From Pogonophryne albipinna (lineage: Eukaryota; Chordata; Actinopteri; Perciformes; Artedidraconidae), in the NCBI GenBank assembly GCA_028583405.1, contig CM053263.1, forward strand, positions 5,375,804 through 5,439,803: 64,000 nucleotides of DNA, read 5' to 3'. This document shows positions 1-13,919 of the stretch, piece after piece. The notes below the pieces were generated by a model. It was given only the letters and a program-made list of their open reading frames with translations, ran no database searches and had not been told where the DNA came from. Made by a program: the position numbers and the translations under genes. The stretch's first letter is position 1. Every line of letters begins with the position of its first letter.

Positions 1-2678
1 GCCAACGTTGTAAAACAAAATGTCCCTGACTAGCTGAGTTCAACAACTTTGGGCAGGCATTTTTACATCCCGGTGCCAACATGGAGACATCGAAAACTCA
101 AAGTGCCAACTGGGAAACTCAAGCCAGGAGGAGGGAGAGATTCAGGGGACAACGCTCATCTTGCAAAACCAACATTACAGCGTGTCGTTACAGGAGACGT
201 AGCATCAGCACCAGCTTCAGTTACAAGAATATATTGGGTTGTTGCTCATGCCAAAACTGGGGTGCATTTAAGCATGAGGATCATCCAAGTCTCCTGTTTC
301 AGGAAGGAACTGTGGATAAGATAAGAGCGGAAATGAGTGAGTCTGGGGTCGGGTGATGGCCTGATTATGAGATTAGATGAATTAGGTATATTAGCTCCTG
401 TAAAAAAGGGAGCCGAGTGACTTCATATATAACTAATAAAGTGCAGATTGTGATCAAACTACTCAAATTGATTGTTTGCTGTGACCGGCACCTTGCAATT
501 ACAAACACAATCAATTTCCTTTCCCCCTTGATGGTGTTTTATGGGGCAAATACATGTGCCCGTGATCATTTCTTAACTCTAAACAACTATTTTTGCTAAA
601 CATGTACAACGCTTTAAAAACACATTTCCCAGCATCCTTCAGCTTAACCCCCCCGCTCCAGTATGTGAGGTTGTGACATTGTCCTTTACACAAACCCACG
701 TAATTGCCCAGCACTTTTAAGAGCTCTTATCCCAGATTGCATTACTGCACACAAACCAGCAGGTCTTCTCTTCCACTTCATCCTTTCCCAGGCAGCTAAA
801 GGCTAATCTAATTAGAATTCATTATATTAGCTTTGGGCTTCAAGGATTTAAGCAGTGTCTCTTTCTTTTTTAATACACCATAAGCCAGGTTCCATCCTGT
901 ATGAAGGCTGTTTGTGAGGGAGCTTATGTTTCCGTGTGTGTGTGCATCAGGGCCTTGTCTACATTATGTCTGACGGAGGAGGGACTCTGTAATTACAGCA
1001 GCCGGCTCTGAGTGACAGCTGCTGTTGTGTCAGTTTACGCCTGGCTCAGACCCAGATTGGCAATGGTACTCCCAGTGCTGGATGAACTTGTGGTCATCAT
1101 GGTCTGAATCCCAGGCAGCACTTTCTCTTCATCAAACAGGAGAGTAGTTCAAAAACACGAGGAGCTAGAATGAGGACTGCACTGTCATCGGAGACAGTGC
1201 AGGGGTTTAAGTTGTACTGCTATGTGCTTTATCGTAAAAAGGAAAAAAGCACCTTAATCGGTGTCTATTAGCTGTAAATAGCATAATAATCCAATGTAAT
1301 CTAGTAGTGCCCCAAATCCAACTTTATTTAAACCAAATCGAGTGTTTATTATGTAAGGAATAGTGGATAAGTGTTTTAGGACACAGTCTTTGATTTGATT
1401 CACTTCAATTTGAGGCGTGGGTTTGTAATTCTTGACAAGAATACCCCGTGAAAGCCCTAGCCACAGAAAGCCCAGTTTTCTTTTATGACCTATTTGAAAC
1501 AGCCATTAGCGCAGCGGCTGCCAAAGAGCCCTCGCTCTCAGCAGCCTGACACTCACAGACATGCGGGATGATGGGAACGGGCCGTAGTTGGTGAGGAAGT
1601 TTCCGTTATCAGAGAAACAGGCCGGGGCAAATGCCACAGCTGCCCTGTCACTTATCCTGCAGCTCATGTCATAATATATCCGGGATATACTTAAAAACAT
1701 TTGTTATTAATATTGTGACACTAAGAGCGGTATTGCACAGCTGCCACACAGAATCTTGTAAGCCATTCTTCGTCCTTGCCTTTAAACAACAACTGGCTCG
1801 CTTGCGTGGAAACCAATATCTGTGACCAAGCCAGTTAATCAAGTATCCTGTGCAAAGATAGATTACAGCGAGCACGCAACACTAAGAGTAATGCACTACT
1901 CTACATGCACACCCATTCTCCAGTATTTCACCTTGTGCTGCGCCAGAGAGGTTTATAATTAATGACACTGGAGCTATCGAGTCATTTGATGTGCTGTTCA
2001 AGTATCTCATCCATCCATCAGTCCAATATGCAGATTAGAGGCGAGGTGGAAAACACAAGGTTGGATTTGAACACTAGAGGCATGAACACCACACAAAAAA
2101 GTCAGATTTCCCGCTGCTTTGGAAGGATTAGGATGTATGCAACAGGTTTCAGAGCAGAAACATCATTCTTTGTTATCGAAAAGTGACACAAGGAAACACC
2201 CGCCCATCACATACTGCTCATTCCAGTAAGCTGTGATAGCATCTGAAGCAGACAAACCTCTCTCTAAAGAACATGACAAACCTTTAAAAACATTGCTGTT
2301 GTTGCCAATTTGCTGTTTCTTCCAGGTGCCGTGAGGACAAGGTTGTTGTTGATGCAAAAGTGTGTTTGGGTTGGCTTAAGGGAAAGGGGATGCAATCAGC
2401 TTTGGCTCTCTGCTGGGTACAAGGCTAGAAGACAAGATTAAAAGCAAGGCTGCTCTCTTCCTGAGATTGAAGTGAGGAGGTGGTCTCGCAGGGGCAAATT
2501 AGAGCCTTACCTTGCTGCCACAGTGAGTAATGTGGTCTGAAACTGAGGTCAAATGGAAACGTTTCATTGGGTCAATGTGGCCCTTCACGTGGCAAGATGC
2601 ATCCACGCTAACGTGATTACTTTGGAAATAGCAATAATGAGGTAACTAAAAGTGTCTTATCGTTGCACAGAGTCATCA
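1..2678. other. intergenic, no gene seen
   Basis: No convincing coding exon, RNA gene or complete transposon is visible. Open frames here are short and lack recognisable motifs. A stretch near 780-1030 with several TAAT/ATTA homeodomain-type cores looks non-repetitive and could be conserved non-coding DNA, but that cannot be judged without an alignment. Confidence 0.6.
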
Positions 2679-3040
2679 TTTACATTACATTGCATTTAGC
2701 TGACGCTTTTATCCAAAGCGACTTACAATAAGTGCATTCGACCAAGAAGATACAAACTAGAAGAAAACAGAATCATATAAGTACATCAGGTTTCATAGAG
2801 CAAAAACATTTCAAGTGCTACTCAACTGGCTTTAGATAAGCCAGTCCTTTGTTAGTATATAAGTGCTTAGTCACTAGTATAGGAGTGCTTTGTTAGTAAT
2901 TCTTTGTTAGTAATTCTATCGCTCGAAGTGGAGTCGAAAGAGATGAGTTTTCAGTCTGCGCCGGAAGATGTGTAGGCTTTCTGCTGTCCTGATTTCAATG
3001 GGGAGCTCATTCCACCATTTTGGAGCCAGGATAGCAAACC
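2679..3040 (-). mobile_element. LINE 3' end (common teleost repeat)
   Basis: Begins with TTACATTACATTGCATTTAG then CTGACGCTTTTATCC, a very widespread fish repeat. Read on the minus strand the far part encodes APKWWNELPIEIRTAES, then RRRLKTHLFRL. This resembles the C-terminus of the reverse transcriptase ORF of L2/Rex-type LINEs (compare APHLWNQLPVCVRAAD in the LINE at 34.8 kb). It is therefore a heavily 5'-truncated minus-strand LINE with its 3' tail at 2679. Confidence 0.7.
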
Positions 3041-6000
3041 AACGTGTTTATTCAAGTAATGATTACTAAATGCCAACTAATCCATCAAGAGTATGTCATA
3101 CCATCATTTCACAAAATAATAGTAACACAATAGTGCTTGTTTGGTTTGAGTTCCAGTCTAAAACCCTTGTTTTAATTTAAAATGACATAAAACAGAGACA
3201 CGGAGAAAATCCTCCCATATGATGAGTGTAATTGATAATGTTTGGTATTTTTGCTCGAAAAATGACTTAAAGCCACTCTTTAATATTTGTATAAAAACAA
3301 TGGATCAAATGACCATATGTTAGGCTCAAAGTAACAAACCCACAGAGCCATACATGTATCAGCTGGATCTTCAGTTCACTTCCACAGAACACATATTCTT
3401 TTTTTAAAGGGCCAGGCAGTTTCCTGTGGTTGGTGGAGACCAGATCATTTCCCACTAATTGTTTGAGCACTAAACTAAAAGCGAAATGTAATGGCCTTGG
3501 CCTGCAGAGTAAATACAGAAGAATAAAGTCAACTGTAGACAGTCAACTTACTAAACGCTTTGTTGAAAAGGCCTTTAATCTGCCTTTAACAAAAGGCTTC
3601 ATGGTTCCCTTGAAGGCAGCCTGGGGAGTGGCTGACTTTATCTCCTCTATCTGTGCGGCCTATAATTCATTGTGTTGTCTGCGTAGAGGATGCCATGATC
3701 AAAAGCTCCTTCCCTCTCCTCTCTGTTTGTCTAACACCCTGCTATGTGTGTATGCTCAGGTCTCGGGGAAAGCAAAGACTGTCAGGAGGAGGCTGTGCAG
3801 AGCCCTGGCTGACGGCCACACTGACCCTACAGAGGAGGGCTGGGCTTCATCCAAAACTCATCATCCCAGATACACACAGCCGGGCTGGGCCCCCCTGCCA
3901 GACATCACTAATGGAGTCCAAGACAAACATCACTCCAAATGATCCCCAGAGGCCATTCCTTTAAAAAAAAAGGACCTTGAGCTGTGACTTAAAGGACACA
4001 CAGATTGTAAAGAGAGGGAGTTTGAGATGTGTTGTGAGGTCACAAAGACTTTCAACTTTGTCCAACAAATACTGATCAGTTCATCCTTGAGTTGTAGTGG
4101 AAGTTTGAGCCAAAATGAAATGAATTCACTGAAGGCGTTCTTGAGACTTTGTGTTCACAAGATTGGGACACACTTGGATAGACATCCTGAAAACATAACG
4201 CCTCGGTTGTCGCAGGAACAACAAAACATCACATTAGGGAACACAAGACATTACTTCATGGCGCTTTTAGGTCACCTCTTGACTAAGATCTGCAAATTGT
4301 AATGACATTTCTCACATAACAAAAAGGGAAGTCTTCAATGGAGGGATACCGTTTGATTTATGTTTGTAGAATGTGTTAACAACCACCACATACACAGGGA
4401 GCAGATGTTTAACGCCACCCCCAAACTGGTCGTATCATCACATTGCTCTCCTCTCCTGGGTGGTTACTCATCAGGTTAATCAACTCTCTCATACAGTAAA
4501 CCTTCAAGTATTCAAGTTTGTTTAGACACGAGTGGATACAAATTGCAGCCCTGAGGCCGAGGGAGGATTATCCTCGTGTTGAGTAGCATTACTTCTTTTA
4601 AATGTGTAATCTTCAGAGCTCGGCCACACCTGTAGTATCATGTTTCTCTTCCACTCAACAACAGATTACTGTAACCAGGAAAGTGATGTTGCAACACCTA
4701 CCAGCTCATCACTTGCAAGATAATTAACTTCCTCCACAAAAGCTACTAGTACACAAGGTTAAACAGGCTATAGTGTAGAATATAATAATAAGTAGTAAGT
4801 GAACTGTTCTGGTGGAGCAGTGAGTGTCAATACAAACTTTTGAAGGGCATGATTTGACACATCATATTCTTTACAAGTTTACATTGGCTCCTTGCTTCTG
4901 TTTCAATCTCCATTTCCATTTTATTGACAATTTATTTCACTCTCTTCCACTCTTTATTGGAGCCCTTTGTAACTTCTTCTATATATAGTCCTAATAAACT
5001 GAATCAAACGTGTTATTGACTACGACCTGCCCACTTTATAAGACGTCTTAGAGTGGTCATGGTCTTGTGCTGTATCTGGGGGTCATTGGCTCTATTCATC
5101 AACATGGATGACTCACTGCCTCTAAATCCTCTCCATTCCCCCCCAGGGACACACTGTCCATCGGGGGTTCAATGTCATTCACTTCATCAGAATACCCCCG
5201 ACTGGGTAGTAACAGCCAGGAGGCCTAACAGGGACCGCAGATGGAGAGGTGTATTGCAAGGTGACCCATGTGAATTGAGCCTTCACCCTACCAGTGTTTC
5301 TGTAGCCAATTCACTATACAATTACAGTATACAATATATGTTCGATTAAAGATACATGTTTTGCATAACTTGCTGTAGTGTTTTAGATAAATAAAATACA
5401 AGATAAATGTGTAAATATACACATTTTATCTCAGATAATATCCAAGTTTTTCCTTATAATATTACGACTGTAATCTGGGGACATTTTTATTATTTTTCTC
5501 AGGATATTTACCCCATCAACCAATCTAGGTAATATATATTTGTCTACCCACATGGCCCTAAGTTCAACGTTATACTAATCACAGTACTCCTTATACTGCA
5601 TTTCTTGATAGAAACATTGGTTCTTGATCATAGAAGTAACAGAGACTTTTAGCTCACGACGTTTCACCACGGTCATTTGACCAAGTGTTAGCTGCGAGCT
5701 CACTTCCTTTTAATACACAATAACTGTTGTGATGTATGTTTCGGCCTCCAAAGAATTGCCCTGAGGGAGGAAATCAATCCAAGTTGTTTATACAGTTCTT
5801 CAGAGAAATCGAGTTGAATGGAGTAGAATGAAAAACATTTGTGACAGGTGGCAGTACTCAATATGTGTTTCCCTCCAAAATTGCACTGACTGACACTATA
5901 AAAAGAGATTTACATCATCCTTGCAGCGGCTGTTTATCTGCTGAATAGGAAGCGCACTGCGGTCCCCAAACCACACCACAGCCTCTCTCATACTGCCTGA

Positions 6001-7839
6001 AACTGTGGAGAGGCAAGTCAAAATAAAATAGCTCCTCTCCCATCAGTACTGAGCCTACAATCACTCTCTGTGGTACATGGAAATGCAGGGAAGATGACTG
6101 GAAAGAGCGGAAAAACATCTATTTGGTGTTTAAAAATGTATGAAGACCTGCTACAGGAGACAGGAAATAAAGCAAGCACACATATGCAGCAGAGGGTTGT
6201 GAAAGAATATGAAGATGAGAGGATGTCATAAACCCGGAGGATAAGACGGGGACTTTTTTTGTAATGAAATCCAACAATGTCAACAATTAACTTCCTTAGA
6301 AGCCACGTTTGCAACTTTAGAAACCAGAAAGGAATTAAGGTTGAGATTAAAATGCTTTCTGGCCACAAAAAATACATAAACGAGCACACATTCACGAACG
6401 TGCGTGCACACTTATCTGAGAACAAAATGTTGGCCATGTTGTGATGATAATTAGAGATCTGTTGGTGATTCTGATTGAGAAAGTCACTTGTCTCATCTTG
6501 TCTCTTGTTAAATGAGATAGTGACAGGGATATGATCACACATCAAAACACCCTATGAGTGGAATTGTTCTTACAGAATGCAAAAAATGAATTGGTATAGA
6601 AGATGTAGTAGTCTGTAAAGTTTATTGTCTTGTCTGAAAGTCTAAAAATATAACTGTGATAACGTTAGAGAGATGGTTCCAGCACTGATGCGAGGTATCA
6701 CTCTGTTTCAAGATGTGTGTACAGTCAAAACAAGTCCATTTGTGGCCTAAAGTACAAATCATTATGCAACAACACACGTCTTCTCTGTAAGGAAATTGCT
6801 TTTATAATTGGGATCTGTTATCTGATGTGGACCAATGTAGTCTCAGAACAGGAAAAACATGAACAAATGTGAATGAACACAAGCTGCTGCCCAGTTGCAA
6901 AATGCTCTCATGAACATGAGTCAGCATGGCTTTTCTATCAGCAGGGAGGTGATTCAAACCACACACATGCAGGAGGAACGTCCACGGGGGCTCCCTGTAC
7001 GTTAAATGTCACAGACACTGTTATTCATCACCGTGACAGTTATGAAACATTGAAGCAGAATGAACATGCTCACAAATCCGTGCCAACCTGGTGCCAACAC
7101 GCTCCATTCCATAGTCAAAACAAGATATATTGTTACCATTTAGTTTCCGGTAAAACCTTTCAAAATAAAATCAAAAAGTGAGGGAAGGACAGAGTTCCAT
7201 TATTAGTTATGCAACCATTGACAATTGTTGCTATTTATTCATTAGAAAAAAAATACGTTCAAACAACACCTATTGGGATTCAGAGGCGAGGATGACCCAC
7301 ATCAAGATATTTACATCAATTCTACCCATTATGTAACGCAGTTTAAAGCAGCAAGTTTTAACATTTGAGAAGCGGGAAGCACAGACTATACCTTTGCTTG
7401 CAATTTAAGCTATCAGCTACGAAATATGTTCACCAACAACTCATTAAAGTTAAAACCCAATACACTATGAATATGAAATAGAACACTTTTTTCGTTTATG
7501 TGGTATAAGAATACTGCTACTTCGGGGGAATATCTAGTACAACAGTGTCGTAAACTACTAATGTCCATAATGTGAAACAAGGCTGATATGTTGTAAAAAC
7601 CAGGCAAACTAACTTGGCATGAATCCACCATTGCTTTTAAGGCCTCTTTTTGGGCAAGGTGGAGATGAGTACGGGTCAATTGTGAGGGCATTTTTTATCA
7701 GAAATAACGTTAGCATCTACAATATTGTTCAGTTGTTAATCTAATATTTATTTGATATGTATTATTTCTCCTGATCTTATTTTGAAGGTCAAAGCGCGTA
7801 CTTCCTGCTTTGTCAGAGTTAGTTAACGGCTGTTATATT
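3041..7839. other. intergenic, no gene seen
   Basis: AT-rich DNA with no recognised gene. The longest open frame (3430-3942, plus strand, 170 codons) has no recognised domain and lies across ordinary-looking sequence. There is a small imperfect palindrome at 5401-5431. No TIRs or target duplications were found. Confidence 0.55.
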
Positions 7840-8520
7840 GCTTGCAGCTGCTGCACGCTGACAGCGGCGCGAGCTGAGCCGCCCGCCATCCTGCTATTAG
7901 AAGCGGCTGCACAGCCTCGTGCCAACCCCCTACTCAACTCACACCTTAAGACTGAAAGAAACGAATAATAAAAAAGCAAAAACACTTTTTTACCAGCGGT
8001 ATGTGCTGGGAGATGTTTCCAGCCCATGTGGATATGCCCACTCCCACGGCTCCTATCACACAGCCGACAAAACCACAGAAAGACGCTCCGGCAGCGGCGT
8101 ACCGCCACGACACCTCTCTGCTTCCCAAAATACATATTTACATCCTGAACACATTAAATAAAAGACATAACATATTTTTTACCGTAGACATGTGTTGGTG
8201 CAGGTGGCTCCTTCCTCCGACGGCTGTCAAAGAGGCTGAGTGTTGCTGCGGACTCTCTGCCTCCTCCCACCGGCCGCCCCTGGGCTCTGGCTGCTGGGAT
8301 AGCTCCACGGCTCCGGACTGTCTGCCTGTCTGGGTCCGCAGCAGGTAGACAGACTGCCACACAGAGAGAGAGACACACTGGGTGGGGAGAGAGCTTCAGC
8401 CCGCGCGTGGGCCCTCCCCTCTTCCCGCCGGTATACACACGCCGTTCAGTCGAGTGCAGACCGAACGTCACGCCAACATCTCATTCAAAATCTGAGAAAT
8501 GAACGTAGCGTATAAATATA
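7840..8520. promoter_or_regulatory. CpG-rich, promoter-like island, orientation uncertain
   Basis: A locally GC- and CpG-rich segment inside AT-rich DNA. It has a TATAAATATA box at 8511-8520 (near-palindromic, so usable on either strand) and a CGTCA (CRE half-site) at about 8466. On the minus strand a hydrophobic open frame at 7995-8128 (ASFCGFVGCVIGAVGVGIS) ends at a GTAAAA donor-like site. A second donor-like site (TACG|gtaaaa) lies at about 8182. An ATG in good context (aggATGGCG) lies at about 7889 on the minus strand but leads to only 18 codons. No family is recognised. This may be the 5' end of an uncharacterised or non-coding transcript, or only a CpG island. Confidence 0.35.
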
Positions 8521-8580
8521 TTATTCGTTTAAAAGCGATTTAACCACGAATTATCACAATAAAAAAATCTGGTATTTTCC

Positions 8581-9349
<769 letters not shown>

Positions 9350-9904
9350 CATCCAGCCATGGGCGTAGGAAGCATCCTGAATGTGGGGGGGACATTTTTA
9401 AAGGGGGGTGTGGGGGTCCTCCCCCACGAAATAAAATAGATTTCCTGTATTCTGGTGCGTTTTAACAGGTGGTTTGATACTTTTATGTGGCTATACTAGC
9501 ATGAGGAAAATGATGGGTACATTTTGTAATTTCATCCAGTAGTAAAGAAAGGAAACATATTTGATTATTAATTCAGAGCCGTCTTTGAATTAATAAAAAG
9601 CAGTTTAAATGCCCATTTTTTGTACAGTATACATATTTGTGAGTGCATTGAGAGATATTGTTGTGGAGAGTCATTTATATATAAATCGCAAAATACATTT
9701 GTGAATCCTTCTGTGAGCATGTATTAATATTGAGACTGATCTGACTCCATACTGATGTTAAGTTCACCTAGGAATGGTATCATTGACTTAAATGTTCAAA
9801 TAAATGTTGCTCTTCTGTCTATATTGGTCATATGATGCCCCTTGACTGAAATGTTTCCTTTTCAATATCCCCACTGATTTCCTTAAAATTCTGGGATGAG
9901 ATGA

Positions 9905-9960
9905 TGATTCAATGTTGATGAAAGGGAAACTGTCATTTCCCTTTCATCAACATTGAATCA
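9905..9960. repeat. perfect inverted repeat, 25-bp arms, 6-bp loop
   Basis: Arms at 9905-9929 and 9936-9960 are exact reverse complements, separated by CTGTCA. It lies inside the hAT element. It would extrude as a cruciform, or fold as a 25-bp hairpin in RNA. Confidence 0.95.
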
Positions 9961-10227
9961 TAACAAGTCATACTGAATGTAAATACAACTGACTCTAAAG
10001 TAAGTCCCAGTCTGTGACATTGGACATTTTGAAGACTCAAAGTCCCAAGCAGTAGAATATTAGCTATCTATGTAATGTGCACAGAAAATAAACAGTTAAC
10101 TGAATACTGGGATGGAAATGGCCTATAAGCACTCAGTAAAACATAATCACACACAAAAAGCTGAATGATAAGAAGTATAATTAAAACATAATGCAAATGA
10201 CCATTTTGAGAGAGAGTACCTTAAAGC

Positions 10228-10560
10228 AGGGGTTCCCAACCCCCAGGTGTTACTGCCGTGCCGCGAAATAGCTGTGAGTTTATCGTAATATTTGCAGAAT
10301 TATAAATATATAAAAATATTTTATCATAATATTTTTTTCAAAACGTGTTTAATTTTCGCACCTATACCAGTCATATTATTTCATCCAGTAGCCTAGTTCA
10401 TCTTTCACCAGATAGCTGTTGAAAATGGCTTTTGTGATGTTCCTCAGCCTGGTCTCAGCTGTGGCTCAGCCTGGTCTCAGCCTCTCGTGCGCACGAGAAA
10501 GTTACCGGTGCGCCAAGTAGGAAGAGGAGCGCACAGGAGACAACCGTTTCATTGCAGACT
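10228..10560. mobile_element. possible nested hAT-like end
   Basis: CAGGGGTTCCCAACCCCCAG at 10228 is the typical terminus of a common vertebrate hAT group. It is followed by AT-rich sequence, then a short direct repeat (CTCAGCCTGGTCTCAGC, twice near 10442-10482). No matching right terminus or target duplication was found. The right boundary is a guess. Confidence 0.4.
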
Positions 10561-11174
10561 GTTATGTTGATGTGGGGAAATGGCAGTGCATACATTATTT
10601 GAGATATATTTCAAACTCTGACTTCATTTTAAGGACATGTCGGCCAGGGGTGTAGAGCTATTTGTTTAAGCACCGGATTGGCAAAACAGCAGAGTAAACC
10701 AGTCTGCCTTGATCTATGAATTCATGTCCGGGACTCTCACGCTATCTGCTGCCCGCAGCTGTTTTATAGAAGGAAAACCTCCTTCACTTCATGAAATGGC
10801 TGCAGGCAGCATCAGGAGGCAGCGGGACGTATACTCTGCCTCTGAGAAGTGCGGCACCAGCGGGTAAAGAGCTGTGCCTTTTTACGCACCGCCTTCGCTG
10901 TGTTTACCTTCATCAGAACAGCTTAAGAGTGACTGCAGGCTGCTACGTGTTAACCACACACACCTCTACACACATCGAACTGCCCGATTACTTATTATGG
11001 AATGGAGTTGATAGTGAAGCATTGACACAGCGCTCTACAGAGTGCGGCGAGTGGATAGACCGATTCACGGACTTTCCACATGGTAAAAGTGGGGGGGTCT
11101 AAACTAATCATTTGAAAAAGTGGGGGGGACTTGTCCCACCCTCTTATAATGGCTGCGACGCCCATGCATCCAGC

Positions 11175-13428
11175 CTGTTGCCTGAAGGACACTTAAAACT
11201 CCAGTTGGTGCCATTATCTTACAGCTCCAATAACGACTCCAAGTCATAATTGCAATGCACTCAGCTGAAAGGCACAGAGTTAACTCTATCTGAACAGAAT
11301 ATAATCAACAGAATAATTATCCTTACAGCAGTGAAGACCTCTGCAGATGGTAGAACAGGTTGCTTGCATGTGACTGCTTTGAACCATGAACCTCAAAGTG
11401 GCCGTGACAGGATTTCCTTTAAGAGGACAATCTCTCTCTTTAAACAAATACAAATATGCCACACCAACAGGCCCACCCACAGCCTCTTCTGCAGGTAATC
11501 ATTGCTGTGCAACTACTTGTTGAACCTAAAATGTTTGTGTTCCATGGAGGTATTAGGGCCACATTTGAAACATGTAATACTGATTACTGTGTTTTAGGTT
11601 TACACAGCATGAATGAACTTTGTAGAGTCTGTGCTGCGCCCAAATGAGTTGATTCTTTTTCCTGCTCTCAGACAATCTGGTTAAATAACAGCATGGGAAA
11701 ATACTTCTCCTGTTTTGTCAACATAGCTGCAGGTGAAGCAGTGCACATGAGGTGAAAGTGATACAGCGGGATCTACTTTTCTTTGCAGGCAAACAATGAC
11801 TGTCTCACTTCAGATGGAAGCATAAGGTTGCTGCCAGCTGAAAGTGAGGCAATTCGAGATATACTGAAGCCCTTGATCACTAGAGGTGCTGTTAACGTTT
11901 TCTTTTTAGTGCCAAACAGAGAAGTCTTCTTGAAGGATGAACCCATTGTCTCTGCAGTTATTCTACCGGCAATATGTTCTGTGTTGATGAAAAGCAATTC
12001 AGGGAAGGGGCACTAAAGATGTCGGAGGAAGAGGTGAAGCAATCCATCAAATGCTGACAAACAACTAATGTGATCCATGTCCGCTGTTAATAACATTAGT
12101 GTGTGATTGTGTGTTTAGGAGACACATATAGGGCAGTGTGTGTGCTATAATGGACTGAGAGCCAGGCCATTGAGCACGGGTTAACATGTGTGCAGCTTAG
12201 ATTAACATTTCAACTCTTAAAGGTGCTGTCATTTGCTCTTCATTTCAATATTAACCATGATTACCTGAAAGTCAGGGAGGATGCTGTCATTGTATATGGC
12301 ATTAAACGTATACTTTACATGATTTGAACAATGAGTAAACAAGAAGGTTGTGTGCAGCTCCAGTGTCCTCAGTGTCTCTTCAGGAGAAGCACAGCAGTGT
12401 TCAGGCTGTTCTGAGTTGTCTCTCTCAGATGCAGACATGACTTCAGCTCTGGATTGATCCCACCCCCCCCCACACACACACGGAGAACACCAGAGGCCCC
12501 CCCGGCCCGGCCCCTGCAGGAGAGCTGCTTCTTCTGCTACTCCTGTGCTCCTCTCACCCTGTGCTTCTTTAGTCTGTTTGCTTTGATAAAGGAAAAGCAG
12601 TTTGATATAGTGTTCAAAATAAGATATAAGGTAAAGCAGAAGCATAGCCAGCCATACTTAGAATACTTCAAATTAAGTCAACGGTTTGCCTAAATGCAGA
12701 ATCCTATTCATCATGACAGAAAATGCAATCTGAATTTCACGTTTTCAAATGTATCGCAACAGGATGTAGGCTACGTGTGAAAACCTCAATGTCAAATGCA
12801 GGAAGTGTCTTTCAATTTCCAGAAGCTGCAAAAGAGATTCAAGATCATATAAATGTCTTTCCGGTTTTTAAACTCACAACATCGCATTATAAAATACCTT
12901 CAACCCTAATAACAACTTTATGTAAGTTCAAGAATTATGAAACCAAACACCATGAAAACAAAAGACTGGTCTATACTGACCTCGAGTGGAGATACGGAGA
13001 ATTGACCCAGAAAGCATTGGATTTTCTATTCAACCTGCATACGGTTGATAGTAATGTATCAGCAATACAAATATCTGTACATATAAAACATTTCATTGAG
13101 CAAATCAAGTTATTAGGGCCAATTCCTAATAAAAGCATTATTCTCTGTTCTTCACTACTTGGCTTATGATATGTCCCCATGTGGCCAAACAGTGGCACTA
13201 CAATACAAATACAAACAACTAAGATTTTAAAAAGGACACTTCCGTATGTAACATTTCTAAGAAGTAAATATACATTTGATAAATGTTTTTAACAGATTAT
13301 AATGAAGTTGTGAACTCATACAAGAAGCATCATAGTTTAATCAGAATACTGTAGTCTAATATCAAAATGGTAAAACATGTAGTAAGGAGAAATGCTTGTT
13401 CTCTTTGCTCTAAAGTCTTGACATCTTT
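11175..13428. other. intergenic, no gene seen
   Basis: Downstream flank of magi2. Scattered short open frames lack motifs. It contains a C-rich/(CA) short tract at about 12460-12480. Nothing is recognised as a gene or transposon. Confidence 0.55.
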
Positions 13429-13497
13429 TACTATATTTAGTCTTTGGGCACATGGGAACATTAGTTCTATCTGTGCCCAAAGTTAACAAATATAGTA
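13429..13497. repeat. imperfect inverted repeat with ~24-26 nt arms
   Basis: The arm at 13429-13452 (TACTATATTT..CTTTGGGCACA) pairs with 13472-13497 (TGTGCCCAAAG..AAATATAGTA). Two to three bases bulge, and the loop is 19 nt. It lies about 420 bp beyond the likely magi2 polyadenylation site. It could be a miniature transposon remnant or a structured RNA element. Confidence 0.8.
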
Positions 13498-13919
13498 TGA
13501 TAAAAAAAAATGCACTCTTCATCCTTCTTGGTCGACCAGTTTTGGAAATGTCTTCAAATGTGTGCTCAGTTAAGGGCTTGCCTATGAAAACATTTCAAAA
13601 TAAAAATAAATATTTCATCAGAAATGGGTTAATAAAGTTTTTGACAACAGGGCAAACTATATCCACAGAAAAAAGGCATGAGATATATTAAACCTTAAAG
13701 GCACTCCATCTATTTTAAACATGAGGCTCGGTTGCTCTTTAGTACATCTCAGCCTGAGGAAACAACTAGTTCACAACTCCATTATAGTGTGGTGTATACT
13801 GGTTATAAGTATTAAACTGGGCAGGTGAAGAATATCAATGTGATCTTTAAGTGTACGCTTTAATAAAAAAACACCCATAATTAATCACACAGCAGCTTGT
13901 CCCAAATAACTCTTTCATG

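Larger units (their letters stand above)
9358..11166. mobile_element. complete non-autonomous hAT element (1.8 kb)
   Basis: The ends are inverted: CATGGGCGT at 9358 and ACGCCCATG ending at 11166, each followed inward by G-rich/C-rich stretches (GTGGGGGGGAC type). A perfect 8-bp direct repeat CATCCAGC flanks it (9350-9357 and 11167-11174). An 8-bp target duplication and a GGGCG-type terminus are the marks of the hAT superfamily. No transposase motif is readable inside, so it was mobilised in trans. The interior includes a 25-bp perfect hairpin and an apparently nested hAT end. Confidence 0.87.

Noticed and set aside
3430..3942. 170-codon plus-strand open frame
   Set aside because: No recognised motif. 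The second half follows an AG that could be an acceptor, but nothing supports a gene on this strand.
5401..5431. Imperfect palindrome AGATAAATGTGTA / TACACATTTTATCT
   Set aside because: Short, AT-rich and unremarkable in this composition.
10791..11102. 103-codon open frame inside the hAT as a transposase piece
   Set aside because: No BED finger, no catalytic or dimerisation motif; composition looks random.
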